From Lactuca virosa (taxonomy: Eukaryota > Streptophyta > Magnoliopsida > Asterales > Asteraceae), in the NCBI GenBank assembly GCA_928212115.1, contig CAKMRJ010005634.1, positions 175,085,629-175,149,628 on the forward strand: a DNA stretch of 64,000 nt, given 5' to 3'. The notes beneath the pieces were generated by a model, which saw only the letters and a list, made by a program, of their open reading frames with translations, was not told the DNA's origin and did not search any database. Positions 36,241 to 45,530 of this stretch are shown here, one piece after another. Numbering within the stretch: the stretch's first letter is position 1; each line of letters starts with the position of its first letter. The position numbers and the translations under genes are program-made.

Positions 36241-37838
36241 AGGATGGAGCATCTAATCATCATACACACTCAACCACGTGCGATCAATCACCTTAACGTC
36301 CCAAGGCGGGGTGGTCAACCCAATAGCGCTATTATTGTCCATAACGTACCTCAAGAATACGGGCATAGTCATGGAGATTAGACTAAAAATGATAATGCAC
36401 TACAAGTACATGTAGCGTAAACAAACAATAGTTATACAATTAATGACTCACGTATAAATGTCCCAACAATGTCTCAATTGTGATAAAACAATAAAATGAA
36501 GTTGGAACATATTAGAACCACATGATACACCCCAAAAGTATTGAAAATTATAAAATATGGGGTAGATTACTCACATTAGTCCCAAAACGAAATGCGTGTG
36601 TCGTACGATAGACGGTTCGGGTCAAAATGACGTAGAACCTAATATAATTAATAGTTTTGGTTTAGGAACTGCTAAACGAGAATGGAGTATTAATACAAAT
36701 AATTAGACACATATTCTTATATTAGATGAATTAACAATAATTCATTTTGATTAGAATATTAAGATATTCATTTGTTAAATGAATTTTAAATTGAATTAAT
36801 TACTTTGCATAATTAATTTATATTTTCAATTTAGGCCAGATTTTAATAATTTCTTATTAAAATAATAACTTGCCCAATTATAATTATTTACAGATTTTAA
36901 CAATTATTTATATGAAATAATCATTAAAATGCATTTTTACATGCTTAAATACTTAGGAAAATGGTTTTAAATAGTAAACAGTATTGAAAAATTATGAAAT
37001 TATTAGGTAATCATTATTTCATACAATATTAATTACTGTAAAAATTTTATATTTTTCTGAACTGTTTTAGTATTTATTTAATACTTTAATGATTAAACAA
37101 CAACAAAATCCGGGAAAAATAATAAATTATTCCCAAAAATTCTATAAAATTAACCATAGTTTTATAACATGATATAGAGCCCATTGTATAGGTTTCGGAT
37201 ATTTGTGACTATGGGAAGTATTTTTTATATATTTCATTATTAATTAATCAATAAAATCATAAATAATAGTAAACAGTAATATAAATGCATGAAACTTCAT
37301 AAATTATGTTTAATCAATATATTGGTCATCCCAGAATTTTCTCAGAATTTATTGAATGCAAAAAGTATTTTATGTGAATTATGACCCTACTTTATTGCAA
37401 TAATTATAGTAATTCAATAAATTTTGAGAAAATTCTGGGATGACCAATATATTGATTAAACATAATTTATGAAGTTTCATGCATTTATATTACTATTTAC
37501 TATTATTTATGATTTTATTGATTAATTAATAATGAAATATATAAAAAATACTTCCCATAGTCACAAATATCCGAAACCTATACAATGGGCTCTATATCAT
37601 GTTATAAAACTATGGTTAATTTTACAGAATTTTTGGGAATAATTTATTATTTTTCCCGGATTTTGTTGTTGTTTAATCATTAAAGTATTAAATAAATACT
37701 AAAACAGTTCAGAAAAATATAAAATTTTTACATTAATTTATATTGTATGAAATAATGATTTCCTAATAATTTCATAATTTTTCAATACTATTTACTATTT
37801 AAAACCATTTTCCTAAGTATTTAAGCATGTAAAAATGC

Positions 37839-37962
37839 ATTTTAATGATTATTTCATATAAATAATTGTTAAAATCTGTAAATAATTATAATTGGGCAAC
37901 ATTTTAATGATTATTTCATATAAATAATTGTTAAAATCTGTAAATAATTATAATTGGGCAAG
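37839..37962 (+). repeat. 62-bp tandem duplication in the right arm
   Basis: Two adjacent copies of a unit starting attttaatgattatttcat (37839 and 37901). The left arm has only one copy, so the duplication arose after the palindrome formed, or was lost from one arm. Confidence 0.85.
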
Positions 37963-38584
37963 TTATTTTAATAAGAAATTATTAAAATCTGGCCTAAATT
38001 GAAAATATAAATTAATTATGCAAAGTAATTAATTTAATTTAAAATTCATTTAACAAATGAATATCTTAATATTTTAATCAAAATGAATTATTGTTAATTC
38101 ATCTAATATAAGAATATGTGTCTAATTATTTGTATTAATACTCCATTCTCGTTTAGCAGTTCCTAAACCAAAACTATTAATTATATTAGGTTCTACGCCA
38201 TTTTGACCCGAACCGTCTATCGTACGACACACGCATTTCGTTTTGGGACTAATGTGAGTAATCTACCCCATATTTTATAATTTTCAATACTTTTGGGGTG
38301 TATCATGTGGTTCTAATATGTTCCAACTTCATTTTATTGTTTTATCACAATTGAGACATTGTTGGGACATTTATACGTGAGTCATTAATTGTATAACTAT
38401 TGTTTGTTTACGCTACATGTACTTGTAGTGCATTATCATTTTTAGTCTAATCTCCATGACTATGCCCGTATTCTTGAGATACGTTATGGACAATAATAGC
38501 GCTATTGGGTTGACCACCCCGCCTTGGGACGCTAAGGTGATTGATCGCACGTGGTTGAGTGTGTATGATGATTAGATGCTCCAT

Positions 38585-38586
<2 letters not shown>

Positions 38587-38638
<52 letters not shown>
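38587..38638. repeat. (TA)n microsatellite, right arm
   Basis: The mirror partner of the tract at 36184-36240. Confidence 0.95.
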
Positions 38639-38642
<4 letters not shown>

Positions 38643-39068
38643 GAGGACTTATTGTTGTTGTTATCATTTGTTAATCAAATTTTGATTTATAAACCGTTAT
38701 CTCAAATACAATTGTTTGCCGACTTCAAAAGAAAACAAATTTCAAATTATAAATGTTTCAACTTCACAATTTTCTCTACTAAAATTAGATTACTCACCAA
38801 CTCTCGTAGTTGACCTGTTTTTACCCATGATGCAGATTTGAAGAATGAAGTTGATGAAAAATAGGTTGTGCCTTAGAAATCCACAAGACTATTTAAATTT
38901 GATGTAATAAATGTTGTTCGTATTTGGATTTGTATTTGTATGTTGTGGATCTTGTTTGCATACTTAGTATTTAATTGAATCTAATCATATTATAACATAG
39001 TTGTCATGAGACTTTGAACAATATATCACGCCTTGATCGATTCTGACAAGGATCGGGGTGTGACAGAT

Positions 39069-39080
39069 TGGTATTAGAGC
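39069..39080 (+). other. Primer binding site (tRNA-Met type), composite element
   Basis: TGGTATTAGAGC, three bases after the LTR end. It differs by one base from the TGGTATCAGAGC of the neighbouring gypsy element (47015-47026). Confidence 0.85.
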
Positions 39081-39890
39081 CCTTGACTATAGGGAATTAG
39101 GTTAATTGCCTTGACCTATTCTATAGCCTCTAGGGTCCTCTCGTATGCTAGTTTATAAAATGCACACACAACTGCATGCAATTCACACTTAGAAAATCCT
39201 AGGAATACCTTTGTGTGTTAATTGCACCCTTAAGTGCATACGTATTACTCCTGACACTTATATGTGTGCATACACTGGTGAATATTCTCCTCTTTCTCTG
39301 AAAATCACACATATATTCAAGTGGTTTAAAAAAAATGTATATACATATGTATTCCTTAGAGCTCATAGGAAATTCAAAGTCATCCACTCTAGTTGGGTAG
39401 GATCATAGTAATGGACGCGTAGTAACTGGAAGGGGGAGGTGCCGGTAGCCCGAAAGTCCTGACTAGGCAAGCATTCGTATACATCCCAATCAACTGAGGG
39501 ACCAGTTTGCTTACCTGGGGACCAAAGGCGAGAGTTCCCAAACCTATAGGCCAAAGCGCGTCATTCACATTACTTTTGAGCCATCAAAATACCCAACCTT
39601 ATCAAACGTATCCGAAAGGATACACTCCAAAATGGCCAACTCATTGGACTATTAAGTTCCCTAATGGGCCTAGAAGTGGGAAAGACATGTGAAAACTTAG
39701 TTTTGTGGGGGCCCACGCAAGTGCTACATGTTTCACATTTAGTAACCATGGAAAGCCCAAAAGGTGCCCAACACTCCTAACCATGGCCCACCAAGTGTTT
39801 TACAATTATTTTACCCAACAATGTCTAAAAACTTTATTTCCATAATCAATTTACAAATAACTCACAAGTCCATATGCGTGTTTCTCGTAG
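39081..39890 (+). other. Leader of the composite element
   Basis: An untranslated leader of about 0.8 kb between primer site and gag. Short ORFs here have no recognisable content. Confidence 0.6.
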
Positions 39891-41540
39891 ATGGCATTAC
39901 GACCCCCATACGCTGCTCGCAACAACCGAAGGCTAGCTGCTCTTATAGCCAAGGAGGTAGCAAACGTCATCCCAACAATTGCAACCCAACTTCATTCTCT
40001 TCAGCCACAAGCTCCAGCAACCACTCCTCGTTGCTCGTTCAAGCACTTTCGTAACTGCAATCCACCTTACTTCAAAGGCATCGATGGTGCCACCGCACTC
40101 CTCACATGGATTGAAGAAATGGAGAGTACTTTCATCCATAGCGAGTGTCCTGAGGACCTGATGGTCCGTCATGCTACAGGGTGCCTCCAAGGTCTTGCTC
40201 TCACATGGTGGAACCTAGAAAAACGGGCAAAGGGAGAGGCTGTTGCCTTGGGAATGACCTGGTCAAAACTAAAGGAACGCATGATGGAGAAGTTCTGCCC
40301 TGACAGCGAATTGCAAACTCTCGAGGATGAATTCTGGAATCTGAAACAGGTGGGAGGCGACAACGCGACCTACACCAATAGATTCCATGATCTCTCGAGA
40401 CTCCTAGCTCACATGGTTCAACCTATGAAAACTGCAATACGCCGCTACATCAAAGGGTTACCACGCCAGATCCGTGATTCGGTGACCAGCAGCAGGCCAT
40501 CTACCCTAGAATCCGCCATTGAAATAGCAGGTCAACTCAACGAGGACAATATGAACGATGGTGTCCTCCCTAGCAAGGGTTCAAAGATTTCAACTGAAAA
40601 GTCGACCCCTGAGACCCCCCTAATTGTCAAGTCCGAGTCCTCCCACCGACATGACAAAAAGAAGCGGAAAAGTCATCACCACAACCATGCTGTTATTACC
40701 CCTGCTACTCCTATCACCCAAGTCACCCCACAAGCCCAACCAAATAAAAAGTCGTATACCGGACCTCACCCCCTCTGTAACCACTGTAACTATCACCATA
40801 TGACCACCAGCCCGTGTCTTCTCTGTACGAATTGTGGTCGCTATGGCCACTTGGCGGACACCTGTCGTGCACCAAAAACTCAGCGACCACTCTATCTACC
40901 CTCAAATCAGCAAACACAAACCCGGTATCCAACTGGAACATGCTTCAACTGTGGTGACCCCACCCATTTCAGAAACGCATGTCCTAGGCTAGTCAATATC
41001 ATCAACACCCAAGCCCAGGAAAATCCAACAATGCAGGTTCCAGCTCCCAAAGGCCGAGCCTTTGTCATTACCGCAACCCAAGCAAAGACCGATAACAAGG
41101 TCGTAAATGGTACGTTTCTCATAAATGACTGCTACGCGTCAGTACTTTTTGATTCAGGTGCCGATAAAAGTTTTGTGTCTTTGGAAATTGAGCCCATACT
41201 TCACACATCTCGCACGATTCTTGATGAGTACTTTACCGTAGAAGTCACCGATGGAAAATACGTTTCACTCAATGCAGTCATCCAAGATTGCACTTTCGAT
41301 TTTTACGGTCATAAATTTTCTGTCAATTTAGTTCCTATGGAACTTGGTAGCTTCGACATCATCGTAGGAATGGATTGGCTATCCCAAAACCATACTGAAA
41401 TAGTATGTTACGATAAGTTCATTCGTATTCCTCTCGTCGACGGTCAAAGTCTTCGTATTTATGGCGAGACTCATTCGAAAAAGCTTAGTCTTATGTCATG
41501 TACTCAAGCTCGATCATATCTACGAAAAGAATATGGCTAA
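39891..41540 (+). CDS. Gag-protease polyprotein of the composite element (549 aa)
   Basis: A capsid/nucleocapsid precursor with a C-terminal aspartic protease; uninterrupted. The N-terminal capsid region has the YFKGIDGATALLTWIEEME and GLALTWWN blocks of gypsy gag (residues about 58-110). A basic His/Lys-rich linker follows (about 250-275). Two CCHC knuckles are CTNCGRYGHLADTC (about 312) and CFNCGDPTHFRNAC (about 351). The protease active site is FDSGADKSF (about 420), with the VGMDWLSQNH block at about 490. The frame closes soon after LRKEYG, where autonomous relatives continue into RT, so the stop sits at or near the capture junction. Being intact while RT is missing, it may still make particles; that is inference. 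Confidence 0.9.
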   Translation: MALRPPYAARNNRRLAALIAKEVANVIPTIATQLHSLQPQAPATTPRCSFKHFRNCNPPYFKGIDGATALLTWIEEMESTFIHSECPEDLMVRHATGCLQGLALTWWNLEKRAKGEAVALGMTWSKLKERMMEKFCPDSELQTLEDEFWNLKQVGGDNATYTNRFHDLSRLLAHMVQPMKTAIRRYIKGLPRQIRDSVTSSRPSTLESAIEIAGQLNEDNMNDGVLPSKGSKISTEKSTPETPLIVKSESSHRHDKKKRKSHHHNHAVITPATPITQVTPQAQPNKKSYTGPHPLCNHCNYHHMTTSPCLLCTNCGRYGHLADTCRAPKTQRPLYLPSNQQTQTRYPTGTCFNCGDPTHFRNACPRLVNIINTQAQENPTMQVPAPKGRAFVITATQAKTDNKVVNGTFLINDCYASVLFDSGADKSFVSLEIEPILHTSRTILDEYFTVEVTDGKYVSLNAVIQDCTFDFYGHKFSVNLVPMELGSFDIIVGMDWLSQNHTEIVCYDKFIRIPLVDGQSLRIYGETHSKKLSLMSCTQARSYLRKEYG

Positions 41541-41746
41541 ATACATAATACAAACGATAATACCCAAATTATACAAAATTTTCTGCATTAAAAATCAATA
41601 GACTAACACAATGAAACTGAAAAGGGTATCAAACTATCAAGAGAAAAACACATACAATGTAGATTAAAATCCACTGATCATAACAAAATGACTAAAAAAA
41701 ACCCCTTGATTACATCCAAAAATACGTTAAAGAGAAAAGGTAAGGA
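41541..41746. other. Junction region: gag-protease end to RKD 3' flank
   Basis: After the gag-protease stop the sequence no longer resembles gypsy pol. It is AT-rich and should contain the 3' untranslated region of the minus-strand RKD gene. The left edge of the captured DNA lies at about 41530-41560. Confidence 0.55.
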
Positions 41747-42859
41747 CTAAGGATTGTTAAGTCCTCTCTTCTTATAAATAGCTTTGAAGCAAGCTTGCCT
41801 AAGCTTCTTTGTTCTTTCTGTCAATTCCATACCTGGCAATTTCTCCCTCATCTTCTTGTGCCCTTCTAACGTCTCTATCTCCTCCTTTAATCCCAACTCC
41901 TAGTTTTTTTTTTAAAAAGGTAGATGCAATATATTTTTTGTGTGAGTTCACAAAATTTACAATGAGTTAAGTTTATATAAATATAAATCAGGAAATCGTA
42001 GTAAATCAATTGATTTGATGTGGCATATGCCTAGGGCCATTGTTTATGTTATAAAGAAACTAATAATTAAAATTTTAGAAAATACCAAAACTACTTTGGT
42101 TACCAAGTGCAGGCATGCATGCATGAGTAATGTATAGAAGGTTATTATCGTAATTTACCTTGGCATTTTGAATGAGGGATTGAAGGCTCGTAAGTTTTCT
42201 ATGAGGCCATCTGTTTATGTTTAGCTCTCTGCATCTTTTCTTCAACAATGTTAACCCTATCCCTAGTTCCTTTGATGCCATGATTATCGGCATCTCAAAG
42301 TACTTCTCTATCTCTTCAAACTCCAATGGTCTCAATCTCTTTGCCACCTTCCGGCCACCGTGATCAGTGGTGGCAGCACTAGAACTACATGTAGCCTCAC
42401 CACCGGATTTACAATCTTCACTGAAACTAACCAATGGTAAATTACCATCCTCCCAACAATCCCATAAGCTTATATCTTCAAGGGGATCAAGATCGTGAAA
42501 CTCATTTCTAGAAATGATGTTTTGATCTTTGTTAAGTACTGTGGAAACGTTCTTATCGAGCACTTCATGCAATTTTTCCGACAACTCGTAATCATGATGG
42601 TCGAGCATGTCACCACTGCAAAAAAAAATCCAAAAAAAAAAAAAAATCTCAAGATAATCAAATCCAACACGAGGAAAGACTCTTTTTGATCACTACAAAT
42701 CCAAACCATGTTTTGATCAATGTCGACAAAATCACTTTTCTGTGCGATAGATGGTGTAATGAGTGACGTTTATATATACCTGAAAAGATCTTGATGATCA
42801 AAGTACTGAAACCGATCGAGGTCATCTATGGGGTTTTGATGATCTGCAGGCGGATCCAT
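41747..42859 (-). CDS. RKD: RWP-RK domain transcription factor (RKD type), 3 exons, inside a retrotransposon
   Basis: A plant DNA-binding regulator of the RKD group; known members control egg-cell identity and germline or reproductive programmes. Exons on the minus strand are 42859-42780, 42615-42159 and 41899-41747, with GT-AG introns of 164 and 259 bp. Phases match and give 229 codons ending in TAG. Start MDPPADHQN. An acidic N-terminal half with ISLWDCWEDG lies around residues 75-84. The RWP-RK domain is in residues about 125-180: FEEIEKYFEMPI, ASKELGIGLTLLKKRCREL and the signature RWPHRK, then SLQSLIQNAK. Exon 3 gives the usual acidic/basic helix (KEEIETLEG.., KKLRQACFKAIYKKRG). No PB1 domain, so RKD rather than NLP. 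No stop, frameshift or splice defect is seen. It is antisense to the host element. Whether it is expressed cannot be told from sequence. Confidence 0.92.
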
Positions 42860-42900
42860 TTGTGAGGGAGAAGTTAAAAAGTCGCGGTAAGAATGTGATG

Positions 42901-42909
42901 ATTTATATA
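42901..42909 (-). promoter_or_regulatory. TATA box of the RKD gene
   Basis: The minus-strand TTATATAAAT lies about 43 bases upstream of the start codon. It implies that native promoter sequence was captured with the gene and that the 5' untranslated region is short. Confidence 0.6.
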
Positions 42910-43316
42910 AGTGAAGTGGGAGAAGTAATTAATAACAAATGAAGAGGAAATGAATATATATAGTCTTTGAGCCGTAACCTTCTTCTTCAATTCACACACA
43001 TATATGTATATGTTGCTGCAAATTAGGACTTGTGTGCCTCATGCATTTAATGCATCACATGCCTACTGCATATTCTTGACTTTGAAGCTACGTACCAGTT
43101 TCCAATTTCCCCAGTAGCACACTTTTCATTAGAAAGTACTCTAAGTCTTCACACATGCAAATTATGACTTATGTGTCGCTATAGGTATGTCGTTGGCTCT
43201 TGTTAAAAACCTATAGCGACAACAAGTCATCGTAATAGATTAAACCTGTGGTGACGACGAGTCGTCGCTATAGGTAACTAATAAAACTTTATTTTAACCC
43301 CGAAGATATGATTGAC
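42910..43316. other. RKD upstream flank with inverted 'ctatagcgac' motifs
   Basis: About 400 bp of non-retroviral sequence up to the integrase tail. Between about 43172 and 43276 there are inverted and direct copies of gtcgctatagg/cctatagcgac, resembling ends or subterminal repeats of CACTA-like elements. No ORF. The right capture junction lies at about 43310-43318. Confidence 0.45.
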
Positions 43317-43543
43317 AAAATCTATCCGACGAGACCCTCGTGATACCTCGTGACGAAATTGAAATCAACGAGAGTCTCCACTTCGTGGAAGAACCGGTAG
43401 AAATCATGGATCGAGAGATCAAAAGAACAAAGCAAAGTCGTATTCCCATTGTGAAGGTCCGCTGGAACGCTAAACGAGGACCCGAATTCACATGGGAGCG
43501 TGAGGATCATATGCGTACCAAATACCCACAACTTTTCTCTTAA
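43317..43543 (+). pseudogene. Integrase C-terminal tail (remnant)
   Basis: The last ~75 codons of gypsy integrase, in frame to a natural TAA: LVIPRDEIEINESLHF, the EEPVEIMDREIKR block and VRWNAKRGPEFTWEREDHM, the counterpart of LNYIE..WTWEP in the Tekay-like element. The catalytic core and everything upstream are missing. Confidence 0.85.
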
Positions 43544-43579
43544 GGTACTCTCTTCTTAAATTTCGGGGCGAAATTTCCT

Positions 43580-43593
43580 AAAGTAGGGGAGAT
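43580..43593 (+). other. Polypurine tract of the composite element
   Basis: aaagtaggggagat, directly before the LTR start TGTGACATCC. Confidence 0.8.
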
Positions 43594-45525
43594 TGTGACA
43601 TCCGCCTAAAATGGATTCGGGTCAACCCAACCCAATTGGAAATTTAATAAACCCTACTCAAGATTACTTGACGCTAATAGGATCAAAACCCATACACTAC
43701 GATATAATTTGATGTTAATAGCAACATAGTATAGTACAACGTTATAACTATAATCAAATTAAATTATGATACCATATTAAAATCAAATCAAAGTATAATG
43801 CTCTAATTAAATTAAAAGAATCAAACTTGAATGCTATAATTAAACTTCAAATCAAAGTAGATTGTTATAATCAAATAATAACTTATATTTTATAAAACTC
43901 CATTTTTATAGACTTTACATTAAATTTTATAAAACTCTATTTTTATAAACTTTACTTTAAATTTTATAAAACTTTTATATTAATTATGTAAAAGATGCTT
44001 GTGTTAGTGGGAAATTATGAAGACCACCAAAAGCAAAAAGATTATTCCCATGGTCTCCCACTCACACCTCCCATCCACTTTCCTTTCCTTTTTCTCCCAA
44101 CACATTATTCTTTTCACCACTTAAACCTTCTCTATTCTTTCTCTCACTCTCAATCTCGAAATTCATCCAAGAAATACTCATATTCCAGCCAAGAACAATC
44201 TATTATACTCAAATCTTCATCCTTCTTGAAGCATTCATCAAGGTATGTTGTTAAAAGTTTCAAATTCATACAAGAAACAAATTAAATCCACCAAACTATC
44301 TAAAACTCATTTTATGCATAAACCTGATTTTTCTCAGAATCCCAAATTTTATAAAACTTTTATATTAATTATGTAAAAGATGCTTGTGTTAGTGGGAAAT
44401 TATGAAGACCACCAAAAGCAAAAAAGATTATTCCCATGGTCTCCCACTCACACCTCCCATCCACTTTCATTTCCTTTTTCTCCCAACACATTATTCTCTT
44501 CACCACTTAAACCTTCTCTATTCTTTCTCTCACTCTCAATCTCGAAATTCATCCAAGAAATACTCATATTCCAGCCAAGAACAATCTATATACTCAAATC
44601 TTCATCCCTCTTGAAGCATTCATCAAGGTATGTTGTTAAAAGTTTCAAATTCATACAAGAAACAAATTAAATCCACCAAACTATCTAAAACTCATTTTAT
44701 GCATAAACCTGATTTTTCTCAGAATCCCATCAATAAAATAAGTTATTTTCTGAAAATTTCCAGAACTTCTTATTTTATTGATGGGATTCTGAGAAAAATC
44801 AGGTTTATGCATAAAATGAGTTTTAGATAGTTTGGTGGATTTAATTTGTTTCTTGTATGAATTTGAAACTTTTAACAACATACCTTGATGAATGCTTCAA
44901 GAGGGATGAAGATTTGAGTATAATAGATTGTTCTGGCTGGAATATGAGTATTTCTTGGATGAATTTCGAGATTGAGAGTGAGAGAAAGAATAGAGAAGGT
45001 TTAAGTGGTGAAGAGAATAATGTGTTGGGAGAAAAAGGAAAGGAAAGTGGATGGGAGGTGTGAGTGGGAGACCATGGGATAATCTTTTTGCTTTTGGTGG
45101 TCTTCATAATTTCCCACTAACCAAGCATCTTTTACATAATTAATATAAAAGTTTTTATAAATTTAAAGTAAGTTTATAAAAATAGAGTTTTATAAATTTA
45201 ATGTAAAGTTTATAAAAATGGTTTTATAAAATATAGGTTATTATTTGATTATAACAATCTACTTTGATTTGAAGTTTAATTATAGCATTCAAGTTTGATT
45301 CTTTTAATTTAATTAGAGCATTATACTTTGATTTGATTTTAATATGGTATCATAATTTAATTTGATTATAGTTATAACGTTGTACTATACTATGTTGCTA
45401 TTAACATCAAATTATATCGTAGTGTATGGGTTTTGATCCTATTAGCGTCAAGTAATCTTGAGTAGGGTTTATTAAATTTCCAATTGGGTTGGGTTGACCC
45501 GAATCCATTTTAGGCGGATGTCACA
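43594..45525 (+). repeat. Palindromic 3' LTR with a 385-bp tandem duplication in one arm
   Basis: It starts TGTGACATCCGCC and ends GGCGGATGTCACA. The left arm (43594-44748) and right arm (about 44769-45525) are near-perfect reverse complements around a ~20-bp core. The left arm is longer by one tandem copy (43959-44343 and 44344-about 44728, period 385 bp). It shares no recognisable sequence with the 5' LTR apart from the TGT..ACA ends. No TATTTAA or ACTCGGCGAGT signature is seen. Confidence 0.88.
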
Positions 45526-45530
45526 GTCCC

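Larger units (their letters stand above)
35749..39065 (+). repeat. Palindromic 5' LTR (two ~1.6 kb inverted arms)
   Basis: It starts TGTCACACCCCG and ends CGGGGTGTGACA. The left arm (35749-37357) and right arm (about 37411-39065) are reverse complements around a core of about 50 bp. In the 165-bp stretch I compared (36240-36405 against 38420-38585) there are two differences, so the palindrome is young or has been homogenised. Each arm holds a (TA)n tract. The right arm alone has a 62-bp tandem duplication (37839-37962). The tRNA-Met-type primer site follows three bases after its end, so the 3' end is a genuine LTR end. Transcripts could fold into a hairpin of about 1.6 kb. Confidence 0.88.
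35749..45525 (+). mobile_element. Composite LTR retrotransposon carrying an RKD gene, with palindromic LTRs
   Basis: A 9777-bp unit between GTCCC duplications (35744-35748 and 45526-45530), sitting inside another element's LTR. Order: palindromic 5' LTR (35749-39065), primer site, leader, intact gag-protease (39891-41540), a full minus-strand RWP-RK gene (41747-42859), the last ~75 codons of integrase (43317-43543), polypurine tract and palindromic 3' LTR (43594-45525). RT, RNase H and most of integrase are absent, so it would need these functions from another element. The two LTRs are unrelated in sequence although both start TGT and end ACA. The 5-bp duplication argues that the unit arrived whole, gene included. 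Confidence 0.85.

Noticed and set aside
36184..38638. AT-rich palindromic region as a replication origin or centromeric repeat
   Set aside because: It is explained by the two inverted arms of an LTR bounded by a target duplication and a primer site.
41747..42859. RKD gene as a native single-copy host gene at this place
   Set aside because: It lies between the gag-protease and integrase tail of one element, within a unit bounded by a 5-bp duplication inside another element's LTR. A native locus would not have that setting.
43995..45107. Repeated ORFs of 66-96 codons with the same peptides
   Set aside because: They are copies of the same non-coding LTR segment in the tandem duplication and inverted arms, not a gene family.
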